Part shown: positions 49,063 through 56,825 of the stretch, in pieces | How positions within the stretch are numbered: position 1 is the stretch's first letter | How the letters are laid out: every line of letters begins with the position of its first letter | The notes under the pieces: generated by a model | Databases searched by the model: none | What the model saw: only the letters and a program-made list of their open reading frames with translations | Told to the model about the DNA's origin: nothing | NCBI GenBank assembly: GCA_002404895.1 | Contig: DHKO01000046.1 | Location: forward strand, 40,937-104,936 | Reading direction: 5' to 3' | DNA length: 64,000 nucleotides | From: Treponema sp. UBA4692 | Lineage (GTDB): Bacteria; Spirochaetota; Spirochaetia; Treponematales; Treponemataceae | Translations under genes and position numbers: made by a program

Positions 49063-51987
49063 CTATGCGGCTTCCAAAATAAACTTGTTCAAAACTCCAA
49101 TTTCACTGTCGGCAGACTCAAAATCACCGTAGATGATTTTCAAGTTTCTAACAGCATCAAAATCTTCCTGCTCCCTAAGCCAGTCAACATCAACCGCGCC
49201 GTTCAAGCAGATTCGTTTTGACAAAGCACGCAAAAACTGCTTCTGCTCTTCCGTAAAACTGTATTCTTTTTGCTGCTCGTGCCCAAGCCACAGATTGAAA
49301 CGCCTGTTGTAGCCAACACAGCAGGACTGCAGCCTGTCAGTTTTCTTCAACGCAAACCTCACAAGCTGAATCACATTTGTTACAGCCTTTATTTTTGCAA
49401 CGTCATCAATATCGTTTTTCTCTTCAAGAGGAATCACCAGACGCTCTTTCTTGAATTCCGCAAGATTTTCCGGCGACTCTCCGTTTTTAGTCCATTCGTA
49501 ATAGCTCCAAAGAAGCTCGGGCTTAAAATACGCGTTCTCGCTTGCAAGCTTTTTAACAAGGTCTTTTAAGTCGTCATGGTTAAGCAAAGAAAGATTGCCC
49601 TCGTTTATCATCTTAACCGCGCGGATAACATCCATCTTCCTGTTCAAAAATTCCTCAAACTTGTCGATTGTCTCCTGCGCGTCTTTCAAGGCGTGTCCCT
49701 GATAAACAACATGGTCATCTCCGGGCTTAAGACGGATTTCAAATCCCGGAGCAATATCAAGAAGTTTTCTCACAAGCTCAGGCTGAGTTGTAAAAACGCT
49801 CACCAGCGCTTTTCTTTCCGCATTTTCCTCGCCTGAACCAGCAAAATCCGGCAGTGCCTCGCTTTTTACAGCCTCGTCAATCTTGTCGCTCGCCGCCTGA
49901 ATGTCAAAATTAAACCCAGCAAGCAAGTCGTCTTTTTGCTCATCGTCAAGCTTCTTTGAAATTCGCCCCAGCTTTATTGCAAAGTCCTCAAGAATCTCGT
50001 CGCTCACATCTCCGCTTGAAAGATGCTCGAAAAGCTCTTTTAACGTGATGCCCGCTCCGCCTCCAGTTCCGCCGCCGCTTCCCTTAGGCATTGTCTTTTC
50101 ATGCTCGCTCACTCCAACAGCGTCAATCATATAAAAATAATCTTTGCCCTTAGCGTTTGGCGTAACTTTCAAGAGCTCTTCTGTCTTGATTTTTCTGCAT
50201 CCGCGCCCTTTCATCTGCTCATATAAAACTTCCGAGCGCACGTCGCGCATAAAGAATACAGTCTCCAAAGGCCGAATATCTGTTCCTGTCGCAACCAGAG
50301 TCACCGTAACGGCGATTCTGAACTTCTTTGACGTTCTGAATTCGTTTATAAGCCCTTCCGTGTTCTCGCAGGAGTAAGTAATCCGCTGAACATATTTTTC
50401 CATGTACTCATCAAGGCTCTCGTTTTCAGGAAGCTCTTCTTTCACTTTCTCCCTGAACACAATCTTCGCGATTTCCACAATGTTTTTTGCGTGTGCCTCG
50501 TTCTTTGCAAAAATAAGCGTCTTTGGAATATAAAGATAAGACGGCTTGCGCTCAGAAAAAGTCGCCTTGTAAAGCGTATTCATATAAGTTGCAAGCACAA
50601 GCTCAATCTGTTTCCTGTTCACAACGTTAACATCAAGCTGGCTGCTTTTGTATTCCTTGTCGTCCGCAAAGAATTTCCGCTTTGTCTTCTGCCCTGTTTT
50701 TTTGTTGATTTCGTCAAACTTCTCGCCCGCTTTTATTGTGCCGCCGTTTTCTGTCGCGTCGGTCCTTATCCTGTAGATTTTCGGATAGCAGTTTATGTTT
50801 TCCCTTATGGAGTCGTTGTATGTGAAAGTATAAGCCGGAGCTCCGCCAAAATAATCCACGGTTGTTTCCGTAGGTGTTGCAGTAAGCCCGATAATGTTCG
50901 CGTTCTCAAAATAGTCAAGAACCGCTCCCCAGTCGCTGTAAATAGAACGGTGGCACTCGTCAACGATAATCAGGTCAAAAAAGTCTTTTGGAAGCTTAGG
51001 ATTTTCAGGAAGAATAATTTTATTTCCAGTCTCGCCTTTTTCAAGTTTTTCGTCCCGCTCCAAGTCTTCCTTGCCGCTGTTGCCGTCATCAATTTTCTTT
51101 CCGCTCAGATACGAGAAAAGCCTTTGTATCGTTGAAATCTCTACATTTGCCGTGCCAAGCGGAGCATTGCTTTTTAGCCGGTCCACTGTGTAGACGTTCA
51201 CAAAAGGCTCTTTAGTTCTTGGAATCTCAAATTTGCTGAACTCGTCGTTCGCCTGCTTGCAAAGATTGTTTCTGTCCGCAAGAAAAAGAATCCGCCTGAC
51301 GTTTGTAAACGAGAGATACCTATAGCAAAGGCTGCACGCCGTAAAAGTTTTTCCCGAGCCTGTCGCAAGATAAAGCAGCGCGCGTTTTTTACCGTGCAGA
51401 AAAGCGTAGTCAATATTGTAGATTGACTTTATCTGATGAGGATAAAGAGTATTGCTAAACCAGAAATCCTTGATTCCGTTCTTATGAAGATTTTCCATAA
51501 GCGCAGAATCCGCAAGAGTAGGAAGCCCGGAATAACGCTTAGAAATTCCAAGAATGTCGGACAGTTCTTTTGGAGTGTGGAAATTCTTAACTTCCACATA
51601 TTTGCTTTCTGGATTTCTTAAATCCTTGAACTTGATTGTCTTTCCGTTTGTTATGTACGACACCGGCAGATTTTCAAACATCTTGTAGCTTGCCACCCAT
51701 TCAGGCAAAAGCCTTGTGTATAAGGCCGCCTGCGCCTCCACATCTTCTTTCAGGCCGTTTTCCTCGCGCTTCGCCTCCACAACGCCCACCGCCTTTCCGT
51801 TCAGAAAAAGCAGATAGTCAGGGCGTTTGCTTCCGTTCACGATAAATTCGCGCACCGCGTACGAAGTGTAAAAATCGCTTCTTTCATCGCGGTTCACAAC
51901 CGCCCACCAGCTTTCAGCAAGCATATTGTCTATTTCAATGCGCGCCTTTTCCTCAGGCTTTTTCTCTTTAGCTTGCATATTTTCCAT
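49063..51987 (-). CDS. hsdR: Type I restriction enzyme R subunit
   Basis: A 974-residue subunit that cuts unmodified DNA after ATP-driven translocation. The N-terminal nuclease has the PD-(D/E)xK pattern (Asp57, Glu71, Lys73 in RPDYLLF..VGVVEAKRE). Helicase motifs: Walker A ATGSGKT (208-214), DECH (343-346), and motif VI region MKGRGCR. A Gly-rich loop near 640 (GSGGGTGGGAG) separates the C-terminal domain. ATG 51987 overlaps the hsdS stop (TAATG). Confidence 0.94.
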   Translation of the reverse strand: MENMQAKEKKPEEKARIEIDNMLAESWWAVVNRDERSDFYTSYAVREFIVNGSKRPDYLLFLNGKAVGVVEAKREENGLKEDVEAQAALYTRLLPEWVASYKMFENLPVSYITNGKTIKFKDLRNPESKYVEVKNFHTPKELSDILGISKRYSGLPTLADSALMENLHKNGIKDFWFSNTLYPHQIKSIYNIDYAFLHGKKRALLYLATGSGKTFTACSLCYRYLSFTNVRRILFLADRNNLCKQANDEFSKFEIPRTKEPFVNVYTVDRLKSNAPLGTANVEISTIQRLFSYLSGKKIDDGNSGKEDLERDEKLEKGETGNKIILPENPKLPKDFFDLIIVDECHRSIYSDWGAVLDYFENANIIGLTATPTETTVDYFGGAPAYTFTYNDSIRENINCYPKIYRIRTDATENGGTIKAGEKFDEINKKTGQKTKRKFFADDKEYKSSQLDVNVVNRKQIELVLATYMNTLYKATFSERKPSYLYIPKTLIFAKNEAHAKNIVEIAKIVFREKVKEELPENESLDEYMEKYVQRITYSCENTEGLINEFRTSKKFRIAVTVTLVATGTDIRPLETVFFMRDVRSEVLYEQMKGRGCRKIKTEELLKVTPNAKGKDYFYMIDAVGVSEHEKTMPKGSGGGTGGGAGITLKELFEHLSSGDVSDEILEDFAIKLGRISKKLDDEQKDDLLAGFNFDIQAASDKIDEAVKSEALPDFAGSGEENAERKALVSVFTTQPELVRKLLDIAPGFEIRLKPGDDHVVYQGHALKDAQETIDKFEEFLNRKMDVIRAVKMINEGNLSLLNHDDLKDLVKKLASENAYFKPELLWSYYEWTKNGESPENLAEFKKERLVIPLEEKNDIDDVAKIKAVTNVIQLVRFALKKTDRLQSCCVGYNRRFNLWLGHEQQKEYSFTEEQKQFLRALSKRICLNGAVDVDWLREQEDFDAVRNLKIIYGDFESADSEIGVLNKFILEAA

Positions 51988-52706
51988 TATTCTGCTTCTC
52001 CAACTGGTGAGTTTTCTGTCTCTGAAAGCGAATCTATTTTTCTCAGCAAGATTTCCGCGATTCGGGAAATTTCTTTTTGCTCTTCGAGCGGAGGAAGTGG
52101 GAACAATTCATTTCTTAACAATGTATAATGTCTAGCATAGCCTCTGCTTCTTAGATTTTTCGCCGCATACAAAACTAAATAATATATAAATTTTTCGCAG
52201 CATAATATCGGCTTCATAAGTTTTGTGCCGTCAGCCCCGACTATAAAAGGAAAATCGATATATTTTACATTGCGAGTATGGTCGCCAAACATGATTAACG
52301 GAATTTCAGTAATTGCTTTATCAGCTTCATTCGAATATCCATCTATAAAACCTTGCCCCTGACTTATTACAGGAATTTCACCTCGCAAAAGAATTTCTTT
52401 TGTTTGTATCTGATTCGACTTATTTCCAACAGAGACAGTAATATCTTCAATATGAACCCACTTCCAGCTTTTTGGAATCTCAAACGGCTTGTCATTGTCT
52501 GAAACTTCCTTTACCACAACTTTTGAGCCGGGCTTCTCTCCCTTTGCAACAAGCTCACCGTTAAGCCGTTTCTCTTTCTCGCTTCTGATTTTTTCAAGCA
52601 ACGCTTCCGCGCTTTCTATGTCCTTGTGGCTCTCACGCCATTTTGCAGTGAGTCTGCCTTTTACAAGCAGGTCTAGTATCTTTGATTTTAATTGCTCTGT
52701 GTTCAT
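51987..52706 (-). CDS. hsdS: Half-size type I specificity subunit (single target-recognition domain)
   Basis: A 239-residue HsdS, about half the usual length. It has an N-terminal conserved helical region (about 1-60), one target-recognition domain (about 65-215; IPKSWKWVHIEDI at its start, YARHYTLLRNELFPLPPL at its end) and one C-terminal helix (EEQKEISRIAEILLRKIDSL). Normal HsdS has two such domains. Half-size forms work as dimers and recognise a palindromic split site. First gene of the operon, which is an unusual order (S-R-M). TATAAT (52735-52730) lies upstream. The start ATG 52706 has no Shine-Dalgarno. Confidence 0.85.
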   Translation of the reverse strand: MNTEQLKSKILDLLVKGRLTAKWRESHKDIESAEALLEKIRSEKEKRLNGELVAKGEKPGSKVVVKEVSDNDKPFEIPKSWKWVHIEDITVSVGNKSNQIQTKEILLRGEIPVISQGQGFIDGYSNEADKAITEIPLIMFGDHTRNVKYIDFPFIVGADGTKLMKPILCCEKFIYYLVLYAAKNLRSRGYARHYTLLRNELFPLPPLEEQKEISRIAEILLRKIDSLSETENSPVGEAE

Positions 52707-52789
52707 AAGAAAATAATTACCAGAAAGCAATTATAACATAAAATCTTATTTTTTCTATTGATTCCTTTAGAGTTCTGTCAACGTGTTTT

Positions 52790-52973
52790 CCACTGCATTA
52801 GCAGCCCTGTTTCCAGTGCGCTAGCAATGCCATTTCCAGTGCACTGGAAACACCATTGCCAATGCGGTGGAAAGCCCCTTGTCAGTGCACTGGAAACACC
52901 ATTGTCAGTGCGGTGGAAATACAATTGCCAGCGCAGCAACAATCATATTGTTAGCCCAGCAACTGCTTGGCAG
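52790..52973. repeat. Eight imperfect 23-bp tandem repeats
   Basis: Units start at 52790, 52813, 52836, 52859, 52882, 52905, 52928 and 52951. The central copies read CCAGTGCACTGG or CCAATGCGGTGG followed by AAACACCATTG-like sequence, and outer copies are diverged. There are no spacers, so this is not CRISPR. The first half of each central unit is a palindrome (CCA-N6-TGG). The array lies in the 470-nt gap between hsdS and the XRE gene, which holds no gene that I can support. Confidence 0.9.
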
Positions 52974-53053
52974 CTTCAAAAACACACTATATACAGTGCA
53001 TATATATTAAAATTTATTTTTACCGTGCAATATTATTTATCAATAAAATTTTC

Positions 53054-53082
53054 TTGACTTTTATTTTCTGTTGCAATATATT
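53054..53082 (+). promoter_or_regulatory. Promoter of the XRE-ImmA operon
   Basis: TTGACT (53054-53059), a 17-nt spacer and TATATT (53077-53082). The predicted start is near 53090, giving a leader of about 87 nt. Confidence 0.6.
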
Positions 53083-53127
53083 TATTTTAGCTGGCAGGAG
53101 GAGTTGCAATTTTTTATTTCTACACAA

Positions 53128-53144
53128 GTGCAATTATATTGCAC
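53128..53144 (+). promoter_or_regulatory. Palindromic operator candidate GTGCAAT-TAT-ATTGCAC
   Basis: A perfect 7-bp inverted repeat with a 3-nt centre lies 32 nt before the XRE start. Half-sites of the same type (GTGCAATAT, GTTGCAATATA, GTTGCAATT) occur at about 53025, 53070 and 53103. A site for the adjacent XRE regulator is inferred. Confidence 0.5.
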
Positions 53145-53176
53145 AATGCAAAAAGCTGTAGCAAGAGGTAGTGGTT

Positions 53177-53524
53177 ATGGGCGAGGTAACTTTTGGAAGG
53201 AGAGTTCAGAATTTGAGGACAGACGCAGGATTGAGCATGGAGCAGCTTGCAGGCAGGCTCGGCATTTCAAAAAGCCGGGTGAATATGTGGGAGAACGGCG
53301 GAGTAATTCCGCGCAGGGATATGCTTGTGAAAGTTGCGGAATTCTTTGGAGTTTCCACGGACTTTCTTTTAAGTTCCGGGCAGGATGGCAAAGAGCCTGA
53401 AGAAAGCAAGGAAGTTCAGATAATTCAAAGAGGACTAAAGGACATGAACGAGGAACAGCATAAAAAGGCGCTTAAAATTCTTGCGGCCGCTTTTGATGAT
53501 ATTTTTGACGATGATGAGGAATAG
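53177..53524 (+). CDS. XRE-family transcriptional regulator
   Basis: A 115-residue protein with an N-terminal helix-turn-helix (about 4-60; GRRVQNLRTDAGLSMEQLA, LGISKSRVNMWENG) and an acidic C-terminus (DDIFDDDEE). Such regulators paired with an ImmA/IrrE protease control mobile elements or stress operons; the protease cleaves the repressor. ATG 53177 with AGAGG about 10 nt upstream is chosen over GTG 53171. The ImmA gene follows 3 nt later. Confidence 0.88.
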   Translation: MGEVTFGRRVQNLRTDAGLSMEQLAGRLGISKSRVNMWENGGVIPRRDMLVKVAEFFGVSTDFLLSSGQDGKEPEESKEVQIIQRGLKDMNEEQHKKALKILAAAFDDIFDDDEE

Positions 53525-53527
53525 TTA

Positions 53528-54199
53528 ATGAAGCAAAATCCTGACTTTAAAAAAGCATATATTCTTGCAAATGACATGCTTGTAGCTGCCCGCTGTATTA
53601 GACAGTTTCCTTTTGATGCGGCTGAATTTGTAAAGGAGCAGACAGACTTGAAATTTTACTCCTTTAAAAGGGCTTTTGAGAAATTTGGCTTGATATGCAA
53701 TGATTTAGGAAGCGGCTCTGCAATTCTTTCAAAACTAAACGGAAAGAATATAGTCTTTTATAATCAGGACGAGTGCAACATGAGGGATTCTTTTAACAAG
53801 CTTCATGAAACAGGTCATTTTTTGCTTGCGCACAAGACAAACTTGACGGCAGACAATCCGCTTTACGGAGTTCAGGAAGTTGAAACGAATTTCTTCACAG
53901 CACAAATGCTAATGCCTTTACAAGTGCTAAAAGAAATTCAGCGGAGAGGATATAAAATTGATTCAAGTTTTTTAATGAGGAATTTTGGAGTTTCTTGCAA
54001 TGCCGCAAAAAAAAGAATTGAAACATTGAGCAAGAGAATTTTTCTGACAGCAGAAGAAATGTCTTTTGACGATATAATACTGGAAAAATTCAGGGCGTTC
54101 ATAAATAAAATTGCGCCTGAGAAATACGAAAGCTCATACTATTGCCGTGATGAAGAAATGCAGGAGGAACGGAACAGATGGCTTGCGGAAGGATTTTAG
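53528..54199 (+). CDS. ImmA/IrrE-family zinc metallopeptidase
   Basis: A 223-residue protein with the zincin motif HETGH (93-97) and the third ligand region VETNFFTAQMLMP, typical of ImmA/IrrE. It probably cleaves the XRE protein encoded just upstream to switch on a controlled promoter. GAGGA lies about 8 nt before ATG 53528. The pair is typical of ICEs, prophages and toxin-antitoxin-like modules. Confidence 0.88.
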   Translation: MKQNPDFKKAYILANDMLVAARCIRQFPFDAAEFVKEQTDLKFYSFKRAFEKFGLICNDLGSGSAILSKLNGKNIVFYNQDECNMRDSFNKLHETGHFLLAHKTNLTADNPLYGVQEVETNFFTAQMLMPLQVLKEIQRRGYKIDSSFLMRNFGVSCNAAKKRIETLSKRIFLTAEEMSFDDIILEKFRAFINKIAPEKYESSYYCRDEEMQEERNRWLAEGF

Positions 54200-54385
54200 C
54201 CCGGACGCAGGCTCTGAAATAAAAAAAGTCTGAAAACAGTTGCATGTTATGTAACAGACAAAGCTCCCAGACTTGACGGCATCAATAACGATACCAAATG
54301 TGGCAATTTGATAATATCATTATTGGCCGGCCGTATTCAATAGCGAGACTTTGCAATAACCTTTTTACTATGGAGGCAATGCCCC

Positions 54386-55156
54386 GTGGCAAGCACTTCT
54401 AATCTCATGGATTCAATCTCGAATCCGAACGGCCGTGTGTCTGTGAAACTACAGCGCAATCAATTCTCAAAAGACTTTTCCGACAAGTATGTTGGAAGAG
54501 CCGTCAGAAATACCCACACTGTTGGAAACGTCCTGCAGCTTGTGGCAAACAAAGTCCCCCAGCTGGATATTGGAACAGTCTATTCGGTATGCGACGCTTT
54601 GGAAAAAGTTGTAGCAGAATCATTAAGGAATGGAAATTCTGTAAACTGCCTGAATCTCGGTGTTTTTTATATCGCCTGCAAAGGCTCCACAGACGGAAAC
54701 TCTTCTATTCCTAATATTACTGTAAAGTTCATTCCGTCAGAGACTACAAAATCGGCAATCGCAAATATTACGGTTGAACACGAGGCTTACTCAGAACCAG
54801 CCGCCACAATCATCAAAATTGTGGACGTTGACACAGGCAATTCTGACGGAAAACTTTCTTTGAACGGCTCGGTGCAGATTTCAGGAAAGAAACTCTTGAT
54901 AGGAGGCGAAGGCAGCGGAATTTGGTTCGCGCCTGCAATCGGCGAGCAGTCTTTGATTGACGAGAGCAGCTCTGACTGGATTTCGGTAACAGCAAAACTT
55001 TCTGTGAACAAGCCCGGAACTTTGCTTTTTCCTTTGCCTAAGTCCCTTGAAAAAGGAACGTACCGCATTGTGCTGAAGACAAAATCGCCTTCTAACCTGA
55101 GAAAAGAACGAAAGGAAATAGTTACAACTGTTTCTGACCCGCTTTTTATCCAATAG
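54386..55156 (+). CDS. HU-like DNA-binding protein with C-terminal DUF4469-type Ig-like domain
   Basis: A 256-residue protein. The N-terminal about 130 residues resemble a divergent HU/IHF fold (VGRAVRNTHTVGNVLQLVANKVPQLD, VVAESLRNGNSVNCLNLGVFYI), and the C-terminal about 110 residues resemble the Ig-like DUF4469 domain (SGKKLLIGGEGSGIWF, ISVTAKLSVNKPGTLLFPLP, GTYRIVLKTKS). Known mostly from Bacteroidetes and some treponemes; role unknown, possibly nucleoid or phage-related. The start is GTG 54386 with GGAGG 9 nt upstream. Confidence 0.75.
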   Translation: MASTSNLMDSISNPNGRVSVKLQRNQFSKDFSDKYVGRAVRNTHTVGNVLQLVANKVPQLDIGTVYSVCDALEKVVAESLRNGNSVNCLNLGVFYIACKGSTDGNSSIPNITVKFIPSETTKSAIANITVEHEAYSEPAATIIKIVDVDTGNSDGKLSLNGSVQISGKKLLIGGEGSGIWFAPAIGEQSLIDESSSDWISVTAKLSVNKPGTLLFPLPKSLEKGTYRIVLKTKSPSNLRKERKEIVTTVSDPLFIQ

Positions 55157-55175
55157 CGCGCAGAGCGAACATGGG

Positions 55176-55255
55176 CTGCCTAACAAGTAAAAAAATAATG
55201 CCGTTTCAAACTCTGTTTATTAAACAAAGCAGGCACGGCAATGCTTTTTAGGCAG
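55176..55255 (+). terminator. Nested hairpin, likely terminator after the HU-DUF4469 gene
   Basis: Three nested inverted repeats: CTGCCTAA/TTAGGCAG (55176-55183, 55248-55255), TGCCGT/ACGGCA (55199-55204, 55235-55240) and TGTTTA-T-TAAACA (55214-55226). The middle stem is followed by ATGCTTTTT, so termination is the simplest reading. The outer arm GCCTAAC resembles one end of an integron attC site, but the other end lacks the needed G. Confidence 0.5.
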
Positions 55256-55292
55256 TTCTCTTTCTAAAAAATCTAAACAGGATATATAATTT

Positions 55293-55715
55293 ATGGGCTC
55301 AAGAGGACAAGCTTTAAAATCCGGCGGCTTTACAGAATACCGCTATCATACAATCGCAAGATATAACAATGTAAGGTTCGTTGTGCAGAATAATGCAAAT
55401 GAAAATTTTAAGCTTACAGAGATGAGCAATTCTCCGTGGGCGGTGTATGTTGGCATCAACAACAACGGAATTGTAAAAACTATCACCTTTTACAACGGAA
55501 GCCGAAAGAAATTCAAGGAAATAGACATTGACAAAGCACATCATGGACTATCTCCCCATGTGCATGAATGTAATCCAAAGACAAGCCTGCGGGTTAAAGG
55601 TCTTGAAGCACGGGCATTAACAAAAAAAGAGGATAATAGAGTAAAAAAGATTTTGGCTTTCTATAAAAAGCACAATCTTAAAGAATACGTTTTGAACGGA
55701 GGTAAAATGAAATGA
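55293..55715 (+). CDS. Small protein related to phage-type toxin C-terminal domains
   Basis: A 140-residue protein starting MGSRGQALKSGGF, a Gly/Arg start seen in phage-linked toxin modules. The core has VYVGINNNGIVKTITFYNGS, then KFKEIDIDKAHHGLSPHVHE, where the HHGLSPHVH pattern resembles the HPHxGMxPHxH motif found at the C-terminus of some phage head-morphogenesis proteins. A nuclease role is possible but unproven. It overlaps the next gene by 4 nt (ATGA). AGGATA lies 9 nt before the ATG. Confidence 0.6.
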   Translation: MGSRGQALKSGGFTEYRYHTIARYNNVRFVVQNNANENFKLTEMSNSPWAVYVGINNNGIVKTITFYNGSRKKFKEIDIDKAHHGLSPHVHECNPKTSLRVKGLEARALTKKEDNRVKKILAFYKKHNLKEYVLNGGKMK

Positions 55716-56065
55716 AAACAACAGAAAACTTTGATGTGAATCTTGGAACGCTGGATGCATTTTACGAATCATGCGTAGAAGAAACAGACTTTTGTCATAA
55801 TGGAATTTGGTATGAAATTGCATGGGGTGAAGACGGCGGCTGGGACATATATTTTATGGACAAAGACTTTTATATCAACAACCGTAAATGGTACGAGACT
55901 GCAAAAAAAGAACATTTTGAAAATCTCTGCGATTTAGCCTTTAATTTCAAGCTAAAGAATGACGGACGCACAATTGCGGAATATATATGCGATTACAATA
56001 GAGTTCCGCGGTATGCAGTTCCAATTCCAGCATTTGCAGACGACCAGAAGAGAAGAAACTGGTAA
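55712..56065 (+). CDS. Small acidic partner protein, possible immunity protein
   Basis: A 117-residue protein rich in Asp, Glu, Trp and Tyr (IWYEIAWGEDGGWDIYFMDKDFY), with a C-terminal helix-like region (ENLCDLAFNFKLKNDGRTIAEYI). Its ATG overlaps the stop of the toxin-like gene at 55715. The order, coupling and acidic composition fit an immunity or antitoxin partner, but I recognise no named family. Confidence 0.55.
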   Translation: MKTTENFDVNLGTLDAFYESCVEETDFCHNGIWYEIAWGEDGGWDIYFMDKDFYINNRKWYETAKKEHFENLCDLAFNFKLKNDGRTIAEYICDYNRVPRYAVPIPAFADDQKRRNW

Positions 56066-56081
56066 AAGAGGGTCGTGTTTC

Positions 56082-56771
56082 ATGAAACAGCACAGAATTA
56101 CAGGAAATGATGTTCTTGATTTTGACAGATACTATAACGGCAAGGAAGAATCTCCTGTTTTCCGAAAACAGTATATCGATATAAAAAACAAGCTTTTTGT
56201 TCCAGTTGATGACTTAGGATTGCTCAGCCTTTCCAATAACATAAGCGATGAGGTTATTCTTCATCAGTTTGTAAAGGACACAAAGCAAAACAATTTTGTA
56301 ATAAAAGAAACACCGCCTATAAATCTGTTTCAAAAAGTCTATGCAGTTGCGAGTTCTGATTTAAGCGTTGATTCTTCAAAGTCTTACGAAGTTTTTAATT
56401 TAAGCAATATTCTAAAATCAAGAATCAATGCATACAGACTGCAAAATGAATTCGGACTGCTTGTAATCCTTACTTTGATTTGGGGAAATGAGAAAACTTT
56501 TGACTATGCATTTGGAAACATTGAAAAAGGGAGCATTGTCGCTGTTTCATCACAAGCAATAAAAAACAGCGAAGTGTTCAGAAAAGGATTCTGCCAGGCT
56601 ATAAAAATTATTGAGCCAGGAAACATCTGCTGGTACGGAAAGATTTTTGACTGGGTTAAAGAATATTATAACCCCGAAAAGATAGTAAAAATGCAGACCA
56701 GAAGTCAGCTTATCAAAAGGAAAGCTGCTTTTGATAAGGAAAAATATCAAGGAGAATTATTTTCAGCATAG
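56082..56771 (+). CDS. DUF4417-like protein
   Basis: A 229-residue protein whose C-terminal half (SSQAIKNSEVFRKGFCQAIKII, GNICWYGKIFDWVKEY) resembles DUF4417, a family found in phages and mobile elements. The N-terminal half is unknown. ATG 56082 is chosen with AGAGGG about 11 nt upstream; a longer frame from 55959 overlaps the previous gene. It ends the plus-strand accessory block. Confidence 0.55.
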   Translation: MKQHRITGNDVLDFDRYYNGKEESPVFRKQYIDIKNKLFVPVDDLGLLSLSNNISDEVILHQFVKDTKQNNFVIKETPPINLFQKVYAVASSDLSVDSSKSYEVFNLSNILKSRINAYRLQNEFGLLVILTLIWGNEKTFDYAFGNIEKGSIVAVSSQAIKNSEVFRKGFCQAIKIIEPGNICWYGKIFDWVKEYYNPEKIVKMQTRSQLIKRKAAFDKEKYQGELFSA

Positions 56772-56825
56772 CAAGACAGAGTAAAGACGAATAGGAATTG
56801 CTGGCAAAATCTAAGATAAAAAGCC

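Noticed and set aside
52790..52973. CRISPR array
   Set aside because: The 23-bp units are directly tandem with no unique spacers, and no cas operon is near. The Cas2-like gene is 50 kb away and has no Cas1.
52758..53057. 99-codon plus-strand reading frame across the 23-bp repeats
   Set aside because: It has no ribosome site, changes frame with each repeat, and gives a low-complexity His/Cys/Trp-rich product. It is best explained by the repeats.
53071..53400. Plus-strand frame overlapping the XRE gene
   Set aside because: It is in a different frame from the clear helix-turn-helix protein, whose codon pattern and motif are convincing. The product has no recognisable feature.
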